NCBI GenBank assembly: GCA_030627475.1
Contig: DAOURZ010000121.1
Span: 1 to 5,266 of the forward strand
DNA: 5,266 nucleotides
Direction: 5' to 3'
From: Deltaproteobacteria bacterium
GTDB taxonomy: Bacteria; Desulfobacterota; Desulfobacteria; Desulfobacterales; ETH-SRB1
The notes beneath the pieces were generated by a model. It did no database searches. It was not told the origin of the DNA and worked only from the letters and a program-made list of their open reading frames with translations. Position numbers and translations under genes: made by a program. Shown piece by piece: positions 1 to 4,867 of this stretch (within the stretch, counting starts at the first letter, position 1; each line of letters begins with the position of its first letter).

Positions 1-457
1 AAACTTTTTTTCCATTAATATTTTCAACCCCGATTAGTGTATGTGTATAATTATTTATAATGCTGTCGGTTTTGGACAAATCGTTGTTAGAGAAATCCGA
101 TCCCATCCATGCCTGAGACATCATTGAAGGTGGAAGCTTGATTACGCGATTGATTCTGGGATTATATATCCACATCTCCCGTCCCTTCTTAAGAGTTCCA
201 TTGCCGTTATCCTTAGGCGGAGCAATTATTCTGAAAAGACTTTCCTTTTGCCCTTTGGTCCAAGCCTTTATTGTCATACTCCTTTCCCAGTCCGGCCGGT
301 GAATAGTCATTTGAATTATTGCAATTGATGCATTTCCACGCATATAATTAAAACTTGCTTCTATAATGGACAGGGCATCTTGAGCCTTGGCGGTTGCAGA
401 AAAAGCGGCAACGATTATTAAGGACAAAAAAAATCCAAAAATCAGGTTTCTTGCCAT
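1..457 (-). CDS. Outer-membrane lipoprotein-sorting protein, LolA-like (3' end cut by window)
   Basis: The first 152 codons of a gene that runs off the left edge. The start ATG follows an AAAGGA ribosome site six bases upstream. Residues 1-25 form a signal peptide: a basic MARN start, a hydrophobic core at about 5-20, and an ATAKA end before Gln26, a good signal peptidase I site with no lipobox Cys, so the mature protein should be periplasmic. The mature part has the hallmarks of the LolA-like family annotated as outer membrane lipoprotein-sorting protein: IIEASFNYMRG (31-41), FRIIAPPKDNGNGT (75-88), MWIYNPRINRVIKLPPSMM (95-113), then QAWMGSDFSNNDL (115-127). The fold is a half beta-barrel that carries lipids or lipoproteins across the periplasm. 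Relatives are often found beside FtsX-type ABC permeases or RND exporters, so the next gene off-window may be one. It begins 44 bp after the 144-residue gene and is probably in its operon. The family call is from recognised motifs; the cargo is unknown. Confidence 0.85.
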   Translation of the reverse strand, partial: MARNLIFGFFLSLIIVAAFSATAKAQDALSIIEASFNYMRGNASIAIIQMTIHRPDWERSMTIKAWTKGQKESLFRIIAPPKDNGNGTLKKGREMWIYNPRINRVIKLPPSMMSQAWMGSDFSNNDLSKTDSIINNYTHTLIGVENINGKKV

Positions 458-501
458 ATAAATTCCTTTCAACCTCAAAAAGTGCATAGCCAACCCTTAT
501 C

Positions 502-936
502 TCATGTGTGCGCTATTGCTCTAATTTCTTCGGCTTCAGAACTGTCTCCAAAGATAGCTTCGTTGATTATTCTCTCAGCGGTCTCATTAATATGAGCAGT
601 AAGTTCCTTGTTGAGCTCCAGAAACTCAGGCCACAGCGTTTTGTCCACAAATATTTTGGAAACCTTGGCCATTACGGTAGTGTATCGTTGACGATAATAC
701 CGATATGGCTTGATGTCATAGCGCCTCAGCAAGGCAACAAGCAACTTTCTGGACCACGTATTTTTTAACGTAAATTTATACTCTATTGGAGGGGCGGATT
801 CCTTGCAGGACTCTATCTTCTCCCTTATTCTTTGCCGTGCATTCTCGGCTGCAGTCCGTTCACCGGGGGTTGTGGCACCTGAGTGCAGCGCATCAATCAG
901 TTTGAGTTTCTCAATCAATCTTGCAAAATCGCTCAT
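502..936 (-). CDS. Conserved protein of unknown function, 144 residues
   Basis: A complete gene with GGAG seven bases before the ATG. There is no signal peptide or membrane segment, so it is probably cytoplasmic. Residues 5-40 (ARLIEKLKLIDALHSGATTPGE onward) are helical and charged; the phrase TTPGERTAAENARQRI (22-37) resembles N-terminal segments of DUF2786-like and related small proteins, a weak similarity. The core at 61-92 is strongly basic and aromatic (WSRKLLVALLRRYDIKPYRY, then RQRYTTVMAKV) and is followed by DKTLWPEFLELNKEL (98-112) and an acidic C-terminal helix. I believe similar proteins with the 'RRY-KPYRY-RQR-TTVM' core occur in other proteobacteria without an assigned function. 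The basic patch could bind nucleic acid, but that is speculation. The gene is probably the first of a two-gene unit with the LolA-like gene, served by the promoter proposed at 981-1009. The shared operon does not itself indicate a role in lipoprotein traffic. Confidence 0.85.
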   Translation of the reverse strand: MSDFARLIEKLKLIDALHSGATTPGERTAAENARQRIREKIESCKESAPPIEYKFTLKNTWSRKLLVALLRRYDIKPYRYYRQRYTTVMAKVSKIFVDKTLWPEFLELNKELTAHINETAERIINEAIFGDSSEAEEIRAIAHT

Positions 937-980
937 AAATATTCTCCAAACAAAGAAAAAACGGTTAATGTTTCATCAAA

Positions 981-1009
981 AACATAAAATAAAAAAAACA
1001 GCATGGCAA
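981..1009 (-). promoter_or_regulatory. Candidate sigma-70 promoter for the 144-aa / LolA-like unit
   Basis: On the minus strand a -35-like TTGCCA (1009-1004, five of six matches to TTGACA) is separated by exactly 17 bases from a -10-like TATGTT (986-981, four of six matches). The spacer contains a run of eight T. Transcription would start near 974, giving a leader of about 38 bases before the ATG at 936. The surrounding DNA is very AT-rich, so chance matches are likely. Confidence 0.4.
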
Positions 1010-1074
1010 ATAATACTACTAATTTTTTTATTGATTAAAGTTTCCTTTTCCTTTTCCGGCATCAAAAATGACTA

Positions 1075-1112
1075 TTAAGGAACGGGCCGACCGTTTATAA
1101 CTCAAGACCGTT
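1075..1112. repeat. Small repeat cluster: two GACCGTT copies and a short inverted repeat
   Basis: GACCGTT occurs at 1089-1095 and again at 1106-1112, 17 bases apart. AACGG (1081-1085) and CCGTT (1091-1095) form a 5-bp inverted repeat around GCCGA. The cluster begins with TTAAGGAACG (1075-1084), a 10-mer also seen at 3521-3530 and, inverted, at 4516-4525. It lies 41-78 bases past the stop of the AAA_14 gene and about 70 bases upstream of the proposed promoter of the next gene. It could be a weak hairpin, an operator or nothing. It lacks the T-run of a standard terminator in either direction. Confidence 0.2.
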
Positions 1113-1152
1113 GCGATTTGCTCTACACCTTTGCTGGTTTTAATCGGCGCTT

Positions 1153-2304
1153 TTAGCCTGACATCAGGTCCCCCGGGATAAGGTTCCGTAGAAACTGCTC
1201 ACAGGGAAGACAAAGGATGTTATTTATTAAAAGCCGTTCATTCCCGCGGTAGAGAAGGAGTGCTTGTGCCTCCGGATAATCAGATTGAAAAGCCGATAGT
1301 CCTTTGAGCATTTTGCTATTGATCCTGCCGGAATTCTTCACCTCTATGGCCTGGAAAATATCCTGGCCATAAAGTACAAAATCAACCTCTACACCTGATT
1401 TTGTACGCCAGTAGTAGAGATTGCATGTTTTATTGCTATATGCAATCCAGGCTCTTAGATGCTGGGCAACAAGGCCTTCGAGCCCGGAACCGTCAATTTC
1501 ATGGGGGCTGTCTAAGGGACCGACCGGCCGCAAGGATCGAAAGACACCGCTATCAAAATAATAAAATTTAGGGTGAGAAATCAGACGCCTCTTGGCACGC
1601 CTAGAAAAAACCGGCAATCGGAAAGATAACAACAAATCATCAAGAACAGCAAAATAATTATCCACAGTTTTTCGTTTAATCCGGCATTCCCTTGCCACTT
1701 CCGAGGCATTCAGTATGGACCCATGAGAAAAGCTGACTATTTCTAAAAAGCGACTGAATGCTCCGATATTACGCACAATGCCTTCCATCTGAACCTCTTC
1801 TTTCAGATAGAGAGCTACATACGAAGCAAGTGTTTCTTGCGGATAAGAAGAGCTGGTGATCAAAGGTACCAGCCCGGTTTTCAAACTTTCAGTCAGTGTG
1901 AAGGATGATCCAAGTTCAGCAGCCATAAACGGATGCATTGTTTTGAAAATTACACGACCAGCCAAAAGGTCAACTCCGGTCCTTTTTAGTTTTCTGGCGC
2001 TGGAGCCGGTAAGAACAAACTGGTATCCGGCTCCATCTTCGAGAAGCTCATGCACAACATCAAGAAGTTCAGGGATTTTCTGGACTTCATCAATAATTAT
2101 GGTCTTCCCCTTTGACCCTCTTGTCACTTCACGTAATCGTTCCGGCCTTGCCGAATATATACGAAACACCTCAGGTGCCAGGAGATCAATCACTTCGGCT
2201 CCTGGGTAATACTGTTTAAGCCAGGTTGATTTTCCTGTTCCTCTTGGCCCAAAGAGAAAAAAACTTTGCCGGGGTGCCTGAAAAAAACGCATCACTGTTT
2301 CCAT
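1153..2304 (-). CDS. AAA_14 / DUF4143 family ATPase, 383 residues
   Basis: A complete, full-length member of the widespread AAA_14-DUF4143 ATPases. It starts at an ATG preceded by a near-perfect AGGAGGT. The N-terminal half is a P-loop ATPase: Walker A GPRGTGKS at 19-26, Walker B TIIIDEVQK at 68-76, sensor-1-like FVLTGSSARKLKR at 96-108, and GVDLLAGR at 110-117 with the conserved arginine. The middle (about 197-231) looks like a winged helix of the DUF4143 region (ASEVARECRIKRKTVDNYF). The C-terminal third has a PD-(D/E)xK nuclease-like signature: Glu276, GVEVDFVL (304-311) and AIEVK (319-323). No signal or membrane segment is seen. These proteins are usually orphan genes that spread horizontally; their cellular role is not established, with DNA binding or defence-like roles often guessed. 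Catalytic residues look intact and no frameshift is visible. It stands alone between two unrelated units and has its own control region. Confidence 0.93.
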   Translation of the reverse strand: METVMRFFQAPRQSFFLFGPRGTGKSTWLKQYYPGAEVIDLLAPEVFRIYSARPERLREVTRGSKGKTIIIDEVQKIPELLDVVHELLEDGAGYQFVLTGSSARKLKRTGVDLLAGRVIFKTMHPFMAAELGSSFTLTESLKTGLVPLITSSSYPQETLASYVALYLKEEVQMEGIVRNIGAFSRFLEIVSFSHGSILNASEVARECRIKRKTVDNYFAVLDDLLLSFRLPVFSRRAKRRLISHPKFYYFDSGVFRSLRPVGPLDSPHEIDGSGLEGLVAQHLRAWIAYSNKTCNLYYWRTKSGVEVDFVLYGQDIFQAIEVKNSGRINSKMLKGLSAFQSDYPEAQALLLYRGNERLLINNILCLPCEQFLRNLIPGDLMSG

Positions 2305-2308
2305 TTTT

Positions 2309-2315
2309 ACCTCCT
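2309..2315 (-). promoter_or_regulatory. Strong ribosome binding site of the AAA_14 ATPase
   Basis: AGGAGGT on the minus strand, four bases before the ATG at 2304. It is the strongest Shine-Dalgarno sequence of the minus-strand genes and fixes the start over other candidates. Its outermost base is shared with the inverted repeat at 2315-2339, so a protein or hairpin occupying that repeat would sit directly against the ribosome site. Confidence 0.75.
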
Positions 2316-2339
2316 ATTTTGCATCTTGAATGCAAAATA
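2315..2339. promoter_or_regulatory. Perfect 10-bp inverted repeat, probable operator of the AAA_14 gene
   Basis: The arms TATTTTGCAT (2315-2324) and ATGCAAAATA (2330-2339) are exact reverse complements around the 5-base spacer CTTGA. The centre lies about 23 bases before the start codon. One arm coincides with the candidate -10 box (2339-2334) and the other reaches the Shine-Dalgarno sequence. A partial half-site, ATGCAA, recurs at 2357-2362. The symmetric spacing of about one and a half helical turns suits a dimeric repressor. As RNA it could form a 10-bp hairpin beside the ribosome site. The repeat is seen directly; the function is inferred. Confidence 0.6.
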
Positions 2340-2362
2340 TCACACCATAAGGGCGTATGCAA
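2334..2362 (-). promoter_or_regulatory. Weak candidate promoter for the AAA_14 gene
   Basis: On the minus strand TTGCAT (2362-2357) is followed after 17 bases by TATTTT (2339-2334, four of six matches to TATAAT). The -35 is poor, with three of six matches. The support comes from position: the -10 lies inside the inverted repeat, the usual geometry of a repressed promoter. Transcription would start near 2327, giving a short leader of about 23 bases. Confidence 0.3.
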
Positions 2363-2640
2363 TCTAAAAGGTATATCCATTACTCCTCAAAATTTTGGAC
2401 TGTTGAGTATCTTATTAAAGGGGAGGAAAAAAAATGATTAGAATTGATGGAAGAAAAAAAGGAAGAAAGGTGGGTAAGGTTAAATTATTATTGAATCCGT
2501 ATAATCAGCTACAGATTTGGATAGGCTCAGATCACAAAAGTTGATGTAATAACGCGCTATTTCAATATGTTTGGTATTTGAGGCTGGATTTTAAATTGGA
2601 CAAAGACTGCTGAAGCTGTGATGCACATAGTTAAAAAAAA
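2341..2640. other. Intergenic gap between the ferredoxin-ATPase operon and the AAA_14 gene
   Basis: This 300-bp stretch, with the 36 bases to 2305, separates two minus-strand units. It holds the weak AAA_14 promoter at its low-coordinate end and the speculative plus-strand mini-ORF at 2434-2544. A very purine-rich tract covers roughly 2418-2478. Bases 2545-2640 show no gene, repeat or convincing terminator. Eight consecutive A at 2633-2640 read as eight T just after the stop of the 288-residue ATPase, but I see no stem before them. Confidence 0.5.
2434..2544 (+). CDS. Possible 36-residue basic small protein (speculative)
   Basis: A short plus-strand reading frame with GGGGAGG (2420-2426) seven bases before its ATG, a strong ribosome site. 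The product begins MIRIDGRKKGRKVGKVKLLL and continues NPYNQLQIWIGSDHKS. The N-terminal half is lysine/arginine-rich (eight of residues 3-17 basic) and the rest is mildly hydrophobic. There is no signal peptide. I do not recognise a family. No good promoter is visible upstream, and it is the only plus-strand candidate in the window. The purine-rich tract would create both a Shine-Dalgarno look-alike and Lys/Arg/Gly codons by itself. It might be a small gene, a decayed gene remnant or chance. Confidence 0.25.
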   Translation: MIRIDGRKKGRKVGKVKLLLNPYNQLQIWIGSDHKS

Positions 2641-3507
2641 TTATTTCGGCCACGTTTCTAAGAGGCTTTTCCATATTTTTCGTATAGCCTGACCAGCCAA
2701 GGAGTCTGAATTATATTCAAATATTGTTTGTCCCTGAACCATGGCTTTTGTAAAATTTTGATCAAAAGGTATATGGCCTAAACATGTCAAACCTTTGTCT
2801 TTGGCGAATTTTTCTATTTCATCAGTTAAATTTTGATTAATATCAAATTTATTGACGCATAAAAAAGTTGGCACCTTGAAGTGATTGGCAAGCTGAACAA
2901 CCCTCTGCATATCGTGTTTTCCTGATACACTGGGTTCTGTAACAACAAGCACAGCGCTGGCTCCGCCTATGGAGGCAATTACCGGACAACCTATTCCCGG
3001 AGGACCGTCAGTAAGAATTAGATCAAGCCCTTTTTCTTCTGCAAGTTTTTTGGCTTCCTGTCTTACAAGTGCTACAAGCCTGCCTGAATTTTCTTCAGCT
3101 ATACCAAGCCTTGCATGTACCAGTGGGCCGAAACGCGTATCGGAAACATACCATTCTCCGCAAGTATTCAGAGGAAAGTCTATTGCTTTTTCAGGGCAAA
3201 AATAAACGCATACGCCGCAACCTTCGCATTCAATTGAATTAACCTCGAAAGTTTCGCTTATGGCCTCCCATTTGCATAAATCAATGCAAAGGCCGCATTC
3301 AGTGCATTTATCTTTGTTTATAACAGCGCTATGGCCGCTCTGAAAATCATGTTTCTCTATTATGTCCGGATCGGTAATCAGGTAAAGATCGGCCGCATCA
3401 ACATCTGCATCACAAAGTACCTTGTTTTTTGCAAGATATGCAAATGCAGCCATTAAACTGGTCTTGCCTGTTCCGCCTTTACCGCTTATTACAATCAATT
3501 CTTTCAT
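2641..3507 (-). CDS. MinD-family P-loop ATPase with inserted 2[4Fe-4S] ferredoxin domain, 288 aa (distal paralog)
   Basis: The last gene of the four-gene operon. The protein starts with a deviant Walker A typical of MinD/Mrp/NifH ATPases, GKGGTGKTS (9-17), with the signature lysine Lys10. DADVDAADLYL (33-43) follows as the switch I region. A bacterial ferredoxin domain is inserted at about 62-112: Cys68, 71, 74, 78 and Cys94, 97, 100, 104, enough for two [4Fe-4S] clusters. The ATPase resumes with switch II DGPPGIGCPV (167-176), VVTEPS (188-193) and NKFD (219-222). It belongs to the COG1149 type, found mainly in anaerobes beside NifX-like proteins, and is presumably cytoplasmic. Dimerisation with the upstream paralog is likely by analogy with Mrp/NifH proteins. 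The first cluster lacks the proline that usually follows the fourth cysteine (C-K-W). Its ribosome site is weak: the nearest AAGG is 11 bases from the ATG. The substrate is unknown; cofactor insertion is the likely role. Confidence 0.92.
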   Translation of the reverse strand: MKELIVISGKGGTGKTSLMAAFAYLAKNKVLCDADVDAADLYLITDPDIIEKHDFQSGHSAVINKDKCTECGLCIDLCKWEAISETFEVNSIECEGCGVCVYFCPEKAIDFPLNTCGEWYVSDTRFGPLVHARLGIAEENSGRLVALVRQEAKKLAEEKGLDLILTDGPPGIGCPVIASIGGASAVLVVTEPSVSGKHDMQRVVQLANHFKVPTFLCVNKFDINQNLTDEIEKFAKDKGLTCLGHIPFDQNFTKAMVQGQTIFEYNSDSLAGQAIRKIWKSLLETWPK

Positions 3508-3587
3508 TAATAAAAGTACCTTAAGGAACGTATATTTATCCGGTTACCATGCTCAAGCGTGAAAACAAAAAACTCATTTGTCCGCAT
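3507..3587 (-). CDS. Possible 26-residue leader ORF overlapping the distal ATPase start (speculative)
   Basis: In the spacer before the 288-residue ATPase, an ATG at 3587 opens a 26-codon frame, MRTNEFFVFTLEHGNRINIR then SLRYFY. Its TAA overlaps the ATPase ATG by one base (TAATG). Such overlap can couple translation, and the ATPase itself has a poor ribosome site, which gives the idea some appeal. Against it, the only AGG before this ATG is a single base away, too close to function, and the frame is simply open in AT-rich DNA. I recognise no family. Confidence 0.15.
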   Translation of the reverse strand: MRTNEFFVFTLEHGNRINIRSLRYFY

Positions 3588-3591
3588 TCCT
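3555..3591 (-). repeat. Spacer element related to the hairpin at 4493-4522
   Basis: Read on the plus strand, AAGCGTGAAAA (3555-3565) matches AAACGTGAAAA (4493-4503) at ten of eleven bases. After a 7-base insertion (3566-3572), bases 3573-3591 match 4504-4522 at 14 of 19. Both copies have the same orientation, in the spacers on either side of the 279-residue ATPase. Here the differences break most of the stem, so the copy looks decayed. Confidence 0.45.
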
Positions 3592-3624
3592 GATACGATA
3601 ACCAGAATTGTTGATTGAAAAAAA

Positions 3625-4464
3625 TTAATTCGCTATTTTTTTAATATTATCATATAAAGTTAGAAATATTTCTTTAAATTCAGGAATATTTTCTACAATC
3701 ATATCCCCTCTTGAGCAGACCTCGACTATTTTTCTGTCAAAAGGTATTTCCAAAAGAACCGGCAGACCTTCCTTTTTTGCAAAATCCTTAACTTTATCAT
3801 CTCCTATATCTGAGCGATTAATTACCAGTCCACATGGTATGTTTAATATTTTAACTGCACCAACAGCTAATTCTAAATCATGCAGACCGAACGGCGTAGG
3901 CTCAGTAACAAGAAGAACAAAATCAACCCCCTTCATGGCCGCTATAACCGGACATGATGTTCCCGGGGGGGCATCTATAATGGTGAATTTATCAGACTTG
4001 GCAAAGGAACGTACTTTTTCGATTAATGGAGGCGACATGGCTTCGCCGATCCTTAATTTTCCGTGGACAAACTCTATACCATCACGGGAACCCTTTTGTA
4101 TAACGCCTAATTCCCGAGTTGTTTCCTTTATAGCGCCTTCAGGACAAACCTTTTCGCAACCTCCGCAACTGTGGCACATCTCAGGAAATGTCATCACTGT
4201 AGTCCCGGCTATTAAGATTATAGCTTTGAATTGACATATTTCGTCGCATTTCCCACAGAGATTACATTTTTTTTTATCTATTTCCGGAACAGGTGTAGTA
4301 ACTTTAATGGTTGTTTCAAATACAGGTTTGATAAAAAGGTGGCTATTTGGCTCTTCCACATCACAGTCCAGCAACTGAACATCAGAACCAATTGCCATGG
4401 CCAGATTTGTAGATACGGTTGTTTTTCCGGTTCCACCTTTTCCGCTTGCGATACTTATGATCAT
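3625..4464 (-). CDS. MinD-family P-loop ATPase with inserted 2[4Fe-4S] ferredoxin domain, 279 aa (proximal paralog)
   Basis: Third gene of the operon and paralog of the one that follows. Deviant Walker A SGKGGTGKTT (7-16) with signature Lys9; LLDCDVEEPNSHLF (31-44) is the switch I region. Inserted ferredoxin domain: Cys67, 70, 73, 77 and Cys97, 100, 103, 107, the last followed by Pro108. The spacing between the two motifs is a little longer than in the paralog. Switch II is DAPPGTSCPV (164-173), followed by LLVTEPTPFGLHDLEL (184-199) and a nucleotide-base motif INRSD. The cysteine after DAPPG (Cys171) is shared with the paralog and is worth noting as a possible ligand. The product is a COG1149-type ATPase in the MinD/Mrp family, cytoplasmic. 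The start ATG has GGA nine bases upstream. The gene lies 57 bp after the CGGC gene with a hairpin in that gap. In Desulfovibrio, similar ATPases belong to the orange protein complex; equivalence here is inferred, not shown. Confidence 0.93.
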   Translation of the reverse strand: MIISIASGKGGTGKTTVSTNLAMAIGSDVQLLDCDVEEPNSHLFIKPVFETTIKVTTPVPEIDKKKCNLCGKCDEICQFKAIILIAGTTVMTFPEMCHSCGGCEKVCPEGAIKETTRELGVIQKGSRDGIEFVHGKLRIGEAMSPPLIEKVRSFAKSDKFTIIDAPPGTSCPVIAAMKGVDFVLLVTEPTPFGLHDLELAVGAVKILNIPCGLVINRSDIGDDKVKDFAKKEGLPVLLEIPFDRKIVEVCSRGDMIVENIPEFKEIFLTLYDNIKKIAN

Positions 4465-4491
4465 TATTAAGGATCCATTTCTGGTTGGTTA

Positions 4492-4521
4492 GAAACGTGA
4501 AAATTAATTTGTTCACGTTCC
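4492..4521 (-). repeat. Imperfect hairpin between the CGGC and ferredoxin-ATPase genes
   Basis: The arms 4492-4501 (GAAACGTGAA) and 4512-4521 (TTCACGTTCC) pair at nine of ten positions, including a perfect core of eight (AACGTGAA with TTCACGTT), around a 10-base AT loop. It begins directly after the CGGC stop codon (4524-4522). In the RNA the stem is followed by UAACC and no U-run, so a factor-independent terminator is unlikely. mRNA stabilisation, processing or attenuation between the first two and last two genes is possible. Confidence 0.5.
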
Positions 4522-4866
4522 TTAATGGTAATCGTGAGTGCCAAGTACTACTTTGATTCCGGTCTTTTCTTCAATAATTTTGGCCTTTTCTTCTGCGTCA
4601 GTATAAGGACAACCGGGTTTTGCCTTGGCGAGACAGGAACTTAAATATATTACGTCCGGCTTGATTTCAGATAATTTTATTGCCATGCCGATATTTGTAG
4701 CAATTGCCCGGCCAGGGCATTCACATTTTACAAAAGCTACAACCTGGGAGGGTTCTTTGAAATTGCCATCGCCAAGAGATGCTGCTTTCAGACAGCGCCA
4801 TTCACCCGGGCATCCCTTACCACTATCCATATATGAGCCACAACCCACTACTGCAATTTTTTTCAT
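4522..4866 (-). CDS. CGGC-domain small cysteine-rich protein, 114 aa
   Basis: Second gene of the operon. It starts one base after the stop of the NifX-like gene (TAAAATG), so translation is probably coupled; AAGGA lies about ten bases upstream inside that gene. The sequence fits the CGGC domain family, a putative metal-binding group of about 110-130 residues: VVGCGSYMDSGKGCPGEWRC (6-25), a central cysteine-proline motif CECPG (48-52), IYLSSCL (73-79), GCP (85-87) and the ending GIKVVLGTHDYH (103-114). Seven cysteines (9, 19, 25, 48, 50, 78, 86) and His111 and His114 are potential ligands. No signal peptide, so it is likely cytoplasmic. The name-giving Cys-Gly-Gly-Cys appears here as Cys-Glu-Cys, one residue shorter. 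The biochemical function of the family is not established to my knowledge. Its place between a NifX-like protein and two Fe-S ATPases suggests handling of metal or sulfur. Confidence 0.88.
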   Translation of the reverse strand: MKKIAVVGCGSYMDSGKGCPGEWRCLKAASLGDGNFKEPSQVVAFVKCECPGRAIATNIGMAIKLSEIKPDVIYLSSCLAKAKPGCPYTDAEEKAKIIEEKTGIKVVLGTHDYH

Positions 4867-4867
4867 T

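Noticed and set aside
1040..1059. Three TTTTCC-like units in a row.
   Set aside because: Short low-complexity purine/pyrimidine tract with no flanking structure; not treated as a functional repeat.
803..1078. Plus-strand frame of 91 codons covering the start and promoter region of the 144-residue gene.
   Set aside because: Half is antisense to a conserved gene and the rest is low-complexity AT-rich spacer; no ribosome site.
1856..2209. Plus-strand frame of 117 codons opposite the AAA_14 gene.
   Set aside because: It lies wholly inside the opposite strand of a clear ATPase, is serine/proline/arginine-rich as expected for an antisense shadow, and lacks a convincing start.
2216..2380. A 54-codon minus-strand frame (ATG at 2380, preceded by GAGGAG) overlapping the start of the AAA_14 gene in another frame.
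   Set aside because: Most of it overlaps the well-supported ATPase, it would lie upstream of the proposed transcription start, and the translation resembles no protein I know.
2625..2660. Possible terminator after the distal ferredoxin-ATPase, given eight T just past its stop codon.
   Set aside because: No stable stem can be drawn directly before the T-run, so I do not call a factor-independent terminator.
3839..4234. Plus-strand frame of 131 codons opposite the proximal ferredoxin-ATPase.
   Set aside because: The opposite strand encodes an intact ATPase with all motifs; this is the complementary shadow.
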